Of a stretch of 64,000 nucleotides of DNA, positions 60,561 to 64,000 are shown one piece after another. The notes under the pieces were generated by a model. It was not told where the DNA came from and did no database searches. It saw only the letters and a list, made by a program, of their open reading frames with translations. Each line of letters opens with the position of its first letter. Position 1 is the stretch's first letter. The position numbers were made by a program, and so were the translations under genes. Source of the DNA: Leifsonia soli (GTDB taxonomy: Bacteria > Actinomycetota > Actinomycetes > Actinomycetales > Microbacteriaceae); NCBI RefSeq assembly GCF_013408745.1, contig NZ_JACCBJ010000001.1, positions 496,001-560,000 of the forward strand, given 5' to 3'.

Positions 60561-61754
60561 ATGTCGATCGACCTGGCCAAGCGCACCGCCGCCGCCGATC
60601 GGGGTGCGCCGTCCGACCACGGACTCGTCCCCGGCCGGGCCCTCCGCCCGCGGACGAAGGTGCTGCCGGAGCACGCGCGCGGCCACAACCGCTCGCTCGT
60701 GCTGCAGTCGCTGTACCGCTCCGGCCGGGTCAGCCGGGCCGATCTCGCCCGGACGACCGGCCTCACCCGCGTCACGGTCTCAGACCTCGTGGGGGAGCTG
60801 ATCGCCGAGGGGCTCGTGGTGGAGCTCGGCCAGCGCGACGACGCCCGGCCGGGAAAGCCCGCCGTCCTCCTCGACGTGAACCGCGGCGCGACCCAGATCA
60901 TCGGCGTCGACCTCAGCGAGCACGCCGTCTTCCGTGGCGCCGTCCTCGACATGGACGGCCGCATCCTGCAGACCGCGGAGGTCGAGCTCGCCGGGAGCCG
61001 CGGGGAGGAAGCGACCGCCAAGGTGCTCGCCCTCGTCGACCGTCTCGTCGCGGCGACCACGGCGCCCGTGCTCGGTATCGGCATCGGGTCGCCCGGCATC
61101 GTCGAGGCCGACGGGGTCGTGGCGACCGCCCCGAACCTCGGCTGGGTCGACGAGCCGCTGCAGCACCGGATCGCCGAGCGCACCGGACTCCCGGTCTTCG
61201 TCGCGAACGACGCGAACGTCGCCGTCCTGGCCGAGCACGGCTTCGCCGACGCACAGGGCGACATGATGCTCGTCAAGGTCGGCCACGGTGTCGGCTCCGG
61301 CCTGCTGGTCGCGGGCGCGCTGGTCTTCGGCAGCCGCTTCGCCGCCGGCGAGATCGGCCAGGTCATGGTCGGCACGGATGCCGGGCCGGAAGCGCCGTAC
61401 GACCGCGAGCGCTGCCTGGAGGCGTGGCTGGCCGTTCCGCGGCTGGAGTCGCGCGTGGCCGCCGCCGAAGCCGTCGGGGCGCCGACGGAGCCGGTGCTGC
61501 GGGAGGCCGGCCAGCGCCTCGGCGTCGCCCTCGCGCCCATCGTCGGAGCGCTGAACCTGTCGGAGGTCGTCCTCGCCGGCCCGGAGGAGCTGCTCGACGG
61601 GGTGCTCCTGGACGCGGTGCGCGAGACCCTCCGCAACCGCACGATGGCGGGCTTCCACTCCGGCGTCACGGTCCGGATGACGAGTCAGGGTCGCGACATC
61701 GTGCTGCGCGGGTGCGTCGTCATGGTGCTGTCCGCGCAGCTGGGGGTGTCGTGA
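60561..61754 (+). CDS. ROK-family transcriptional regulator (zinc motif missing)
   Basis: The 397-residue protein has an N-terminal winged helix (NRSLVLQSLYRSGRVSRADLARTTGLTRVTVSDLVGELIAEG, about 45-85) and a ROK sugar-kinase-like domain (GVDLSEHAVFRGAVLDMDG; GIGIGSPGIVEADGVV; NDANVAVLAEHGF). The ROK metal block, GEIGH...CxCGxxGCxE in most members, reads GEIGQVMVGTDAGPEAPYDRERCLE: the His and three of four Cys are missing. It probably binds a sugar but lacks zinc. The ATG at 60561 fits the leaderless promoter. Its stop overlaps the next start (GTGATG). Confidence 0.88.
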   Translation: MSIDLAKRTAAADRGAPSDHGLVPGRALRPRTKVLPEHARGHNRSLVLQSLYRSGRVSRADLARTTGLTRVTVSDLVGELIAEGLVVELGQRDDARPGKPAVLLDVNRGATQIIGVDLSEHAVFRGAVLDMDGRILQTAEVELAGSRGEEATAKVLALVDRLVAATTAPVLGIGIGSPGIVEADGVVATAPNLGWVDEPLQHRIAERTGLPVFVANDANVAVLAEHGFADAQGDMMLVKVGHGVGSGLLVAGALVFGSRFAAGEIGQVMVGTDAGPEAPYDRERCLEAWLAVPRLESRVAAAEAVGAPTEPVLREAGQRLGVALAPIVGALNLSEVVLAGPEELLDGVLLDAVRETLRNRTMAGFHSGVTVRMTSQGRDIVLRGCVVMVLSAQLGVS

Positions 61755-62227
61755 TGACGCTGCTCGCCGACACGGACCTCGACGTCGATGCCGCACTGTC
61801 GTTCCGGTTCGCTCCCGCAGTGCAGGACAGGCTCGCCGCGTTCCGGGGGCGGTGCACCGTCGTCCGGCTGGCGACGCTCGACAACGAGGTGCTGGGCGTT
61901 CCACGGTGGTACACGCTCCAGGAGGCGTGGGCCGAGCCGGGGAGCGCCACCGCGGCATCCTGGTCGGGCAACCCGGTCGTCGCGGTCGGGCCGTCGGACG
62001 ATCCCGAGCTGGTGCTGGCCACGGGGACGCCCGTCGTGGTGGTCGGCGCGGACAACGCGGCCGCCCGGTGGACCCGGCAGGTCGTGGATGCGGTGCGGGC
62101 GACGTGCCGTTCGGTGCTCGTGGTGGACATGGGCGGGCGTCCCGATCCCTCGTACGCCGACATCGCGACGTACGGATTCGACCGCCGTCACGGCGCCGCG
62201 CTGCTCGGACTGCTGACCGGCCGCTGA
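61754..62227 (+). CDS. Hypothetical protein, 157 residues, coupled to the ROK regulator
   Basis: I do not recognise this protein. It looks like an alpha/beta domain (PVVAVGPSDD, TPVVVVGADNAAARWTRQVVDAVRATCRSVLVVDMGG) without signal peptide or membrane segment. The alternating strands and the closing YADIATYGFDRRHGAALLGLL recall the C-terminal domain of family 3 glycosidases, but this is a weak impression. The ATG at 61754 shares a base with the ROK stop codon (TGATG), so it is translationally coupled and probably works with the same sugar or regulation circuit. Confidence 0.6.
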   Translation: MTLLADTDLDVDAALSFRFAPAVQDRLAAFRGRCTVVRLATLDNEVLGVPRWYTLQEAWAEPGSATAASWSGNPVVAVGPSDDPELVLATGTPVVVVGADNAAARWTRQVVDAVRATCRSVLVVDMGGRPDPSYADIATYGFDRRHGAALLGLLTGR

Positions 62228-62243
62228 CCTGCCGGTGATCCCG

Positions 62244-63383
62244 TCAGCGCGCCCAGCTGACCCCGAGCGCCGACTTCAGCGCGTACTGCGCCGCCCCGCG
62301 GTAGGGGTGCTCTTGCGGAACCCGGGCGTACCGGAAGCTGAGCGGCATGGCCGCCTTGACGGGATGCCGGGCCGCCTCGGCGCGCAGGTGGCCGATGAAC
62401 TCCGGCCCGAGGCGAGGCGCAGCACCGCCGAGCACGATGTTCGGGACGTCGAGCGCCGCGGCGACGAGCAGGAGGGCGCGGGCGAGCACGCGCGCGCCGT
62501 CCGCGATCCGTTCCCGTGAGTCCGGAGCGGCGGCGAGGGCGGCGAGGTCGAGGGCCTCGAGGTCGGTGCCGTGGGGGAGTCCGAGCAGACTGGTCACCGA
62601 GACGACCTCCTCGAGGCAGCCGCGGTTGCCGCAGGCGCAGAGCGGCGCTTCCGGCCCGAACAGCACGGGCACGTGGCCGATCTCGCCGGCGCGGTGGGCG
62701 GCGCCGCTGACGACCTCGCCGTCGATGATGACGGCCGCACCCACTCCGGTGCTCAGTGAGACGAACAACTGGTTCGCCCCGAAATCGTCCGACGTGATCG
62801 CGTCGGCGATCGCCTCCGCGTCGGCGTCGTTGATGAGGTGGATGGGCGCATCGACGATCCCGGAGAGCTCGCGTGCCAGGTCGACATCCGTCCATCCCAG
62901 CTGCACCGACTCGCGGATCAGCGTGCCGTCGGCGATGCCGGGGACCTGGACCCCGACCGCCACGATCCGTGCCGAGGTGGAGGCGACCAGCCGTCGCGCG
63001 ACGGAGCGCACGTCCTCGAGGGACCCGGGGGTCGCCGCGCGGTGCGTGAGCGTGGCGAGCTCGTCGCCCAGCAGGTCGACGACCGCGCCGCGGACGAGTC
63101 CCGGCTGCACGAGCAGGGCGAGCAGGACGTGATTCTCGGCGGCGATGCGGAGGGTGGTCGCGCGCTTTCCCCCGGTGCTCTCGGCGAGCTGCCCTTCGAT
63201 CACGAGTCCGTCGGCGATGAGCCCGGCGAGCAGGGAGGAGACGGTCGCACTGGTCAGGCCGGTGCGTCGAGCGATCGCCGCCCGGGTCGCCGTGCCGTTC
63301 CCCGACAGCACGAGTTGCAGGGCGGTGGTGAGATTCCGCTCGCGGACGGCGGCCTGCGTCGCCTTGCCGTGCTCCTCTGCCAC
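62244..63383 (-). CDS. ROK-family transcriptional regulator / sugar-kinase-like protein
   Basis: The 379-residue protein has an N-terminal winged helix (TRAAIARRTGLTSATVSSLLAGLIADG, about 32-56) and a ROK domain with the full zinc site GEIGHVPVLFGPEAPLCACGNRGCLEE near residues 218-244. The DxGxT-like ATP loop is poor (LSTGVGAAVIIDGEVVSG is the glycine-rich segment), so a repressor is more likely than a kinase. The GTG start has GGGGAG five bases upstream. It is convergent with the first ROK operon, 16 bp apart, with no visible terminator between. Confidence 0.88.
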   Translation of the reverse strand: MAEEHGKATQAAVRERNLTTALQLVLSGNGTATRAAIARRTGLTSATVSSLLAGLIADGLVIEGQLAESTGGKRATTLRIAAENHVLLALLVQPGLVRGAVVDLLGDELATLTHRAATPGSLEDVRSVARRLVASTSARIVAVGVQVPGIADGTLIRESVQLGWTDVDLARELSGIVDAPIHLINDADAEAIADAITSDDFGANQLFVSLSTGVGAAVIIDGEVVSGAAHRAGEIGHVPVLFGPEAPLCACGNRGCLEEVVSVTSLLGLPHGTDLEALDLAALAAAPDSRERIADGARVLARALLLVAAALDVPNIVLGGAAPRLGPEFIGHLRAEAARHPVKAAMPLSFRYARVPQEHPYRGAAQYALKSALGVSWAR

Positions 63384-63396
63384 TGTTCTCCCCGCC

Positions 63397-63416
63397 GTGT
63401 CGTTGCGTCACGACAC
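63397..63416. promoter_or_regulatory. Operator-like inverted repeat upstream of the second ROK gene
   Basis: GTGTCGT at 63397-63403 and ACGACAC at 63410-63416 form a perfect 7-bp inverted repeat with a six-base spacer, 13 bp upstream of the ROK start codon and overlapping a minus-strand TAGTGT box (63413-63418). This is a good place for autorepression. The spacing differs from that of the first ROK gene. Confidence 0.55.
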
Positions 63417-63511
63417 TAGCGAATCCACGATTCCCCCGTTCACCCCGCGGGGCTATCCTGGCGGCGCCCGCGTCCGGCGACGACCGCGTGGGCGAGGGGA
63501 TGGGGGACGAG

Positions 63512-64000
63512 ATGGACATCCTGAGCGCCGACAGCAGCTTCGCGAGCCTGTCGACAGCGGATCTGCTCGAGGCACGCGACCTCTACCACTGGCATCTCCT
63601 CAACAAGAAGAATGTGGTGGGCACCGCCGTCGGGCTCTCCCTGATCCGGAAGAGCGATCCGTGGCCGGTCGGCGAGCGGCCGGACGCCGGAGGAGGCGTC
63701 CGCGCAGCGACGCGGGCGCCGGTGCGCGGCGAGCGCACCTTCGACAACTCCGAGGTGCGGGACTACTCGCGCCCGTGCATCCTGGTGCTGGTCGACGCGT
63801 GGATCCCCGCGGACCGCTTCGGCTCCGGTGCGGAGCAGGAGTCGCCGGAAGAGCTGGTGCCGAGCACGCTGTACCTTCCCGACGGGCGCACGGTCCCCGT
63901 CTGCGTGGTCAAGGTGACGCCCTCCGCCCCCGACGCCTCCGTTCTTCCGCCGCGCACCTGGCCGGCGTCGCGCATCGGGGGTGGCTTCCCGCTCGTCAGC
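63512..64000 (+). CDS. Hypothetical protein, cut by the window end
   Basis: An open frame runs from the ATG at 63512 to the last base of the window (163 codons, no stop). It reads MDILSADSSFASLSTADLLEARDLYHWH, then LLNKKNVVGTAVGLSLIRKSDPWP and later a well-ordered RPCILVLVDAWI and PSTLYLPDGRTVPVCVVKV. No signal peptide is seen. I do not recognise the family. The VVGTAVGLSLI segment and the following strands could open a protease-like beta-barrel, but that is speculation. GGGGG lies six bases before the ATG, and TATCCT near 63453 may be its promoter. Confidence 0.6.
   Translation, partial: MDILSADSSFASLSTADLLEARDLYHWHLLNKKNVVGTAVGLSLIRKSDPWPVGERPDAGGGVRAATRAPVRGERTFDNSEVRDYSRPCILVLVDAWIPADRFGSGAEQESPEELVPSTLYLPDGRTVPVCVVKVTPSAPDASVLPPRTWPASRIGGGFPLVS

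Noticed and set aside
1..64000. tRNA, rRNA, prophage or plasmid genes
   Set aside because: I found no cloverleaf with a T-loop signature, no rRNA-like stretch and no integrase, capsid, replication or conjugation protein.

Overview
The window is chromosomal DNA of a very GC-rich actinobacterium, most likely a member of the Microbacteriaceae close to Leifsonia. The reasons are the codon use (GC at almost every third position), a gene set typical of the group (DUF3117, DUF3107, AdnAB-type helicase-nucleases, UPF0182, DUF2342, NudC, a split dap pathway) and promoter architecture in which a TAnnnT box sits 6-7 nt before the start codon. I see no rRNA, tRNA, CRISPR array, insertion sequence, prophage or plasmid gene. 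The assignment to a genus is inference.

Layout. 0-8.97 kb: an ALDH3-type aldehyde dehydrogenase, aspartase (aspA), a cluster of small unknown proteins including a paralogous pair, an alpha/beta hydrolase, an FAH-family enzyme, a GT2 glycosyltransferase and an Ada-AlkA fusion. 9.06-14.6 kb: a GlcD-like FAD oxidase, an FKBP prolyl isomerase, a carboxymuconolactone decarboxylase-like protein divergent from a MocR regulator, a TetR regulator and a two-domain VOC protein. 14.7-20.4 kb: rpsO and pnp, separated by LtrA, VanZ and a fructosamine-kinase-like gene. 20.5-24.8 kb: an Lrp regulator divergent from an E1alpha-E1beta-E2 2-oxoacid dehydrogenase operon. 24.8-36.3 kb: dapD and dapE (divergent, 17 bp apart), a GT-C type membrane protein, DUF3117, an O-methyltransferase, tatB, a GPH/MFS transporter overlapping a sphingosine-phosphate-lyase-like PLP enzyme, the mrp / DUF1003 / MgtE-sensor operon and a GSP17M-like protein. 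36.4-43.3 kb: aminopeptidase P, a PHP phosphoesterase, a secreted coiled-coil lytic enzyme, a DEAD-box helicase, a MiaE-like protein, a tandem-repeat array, a membrane protein and DUF3107. 43.4-60.3 kb: adnA-adnB, a degenerate phosphotransferase, nudC, a uvrD2-like helicase, a cyclodehydratase-like protein, a DUF2342 metalloprotease-like protein, a PDZ-S16 protease and UPF0182. 60.5-64 kb: two ROK proteins, a small unknown and a gene cut by the window end.

How it works together. Several blocks keep the gene order I remember from other actinobacteria: dapD/dapE, DUF3117, O-methyltransferase, tatB, mrp and CBS protein; and adnAB, nudC, uvrD2, DUF2342, PDZ protease and UPF0182. Most of the window is therefore housekeeping. 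The unusual material is in the gaps and in degenerate enzymes. Two families of long palindromes occupy four gaps between convergent genes. A 20-bp tandem array fills a fifth. About twenty genes appear to have leaderless promoters, including a symmetric one shared by dapD and dapE. One kinase-like protein has lost its catalytic residues and another lacks the catalytic aspartate. A MocR regulator has a direct-repeat operator and no standard start codon at the expected place.
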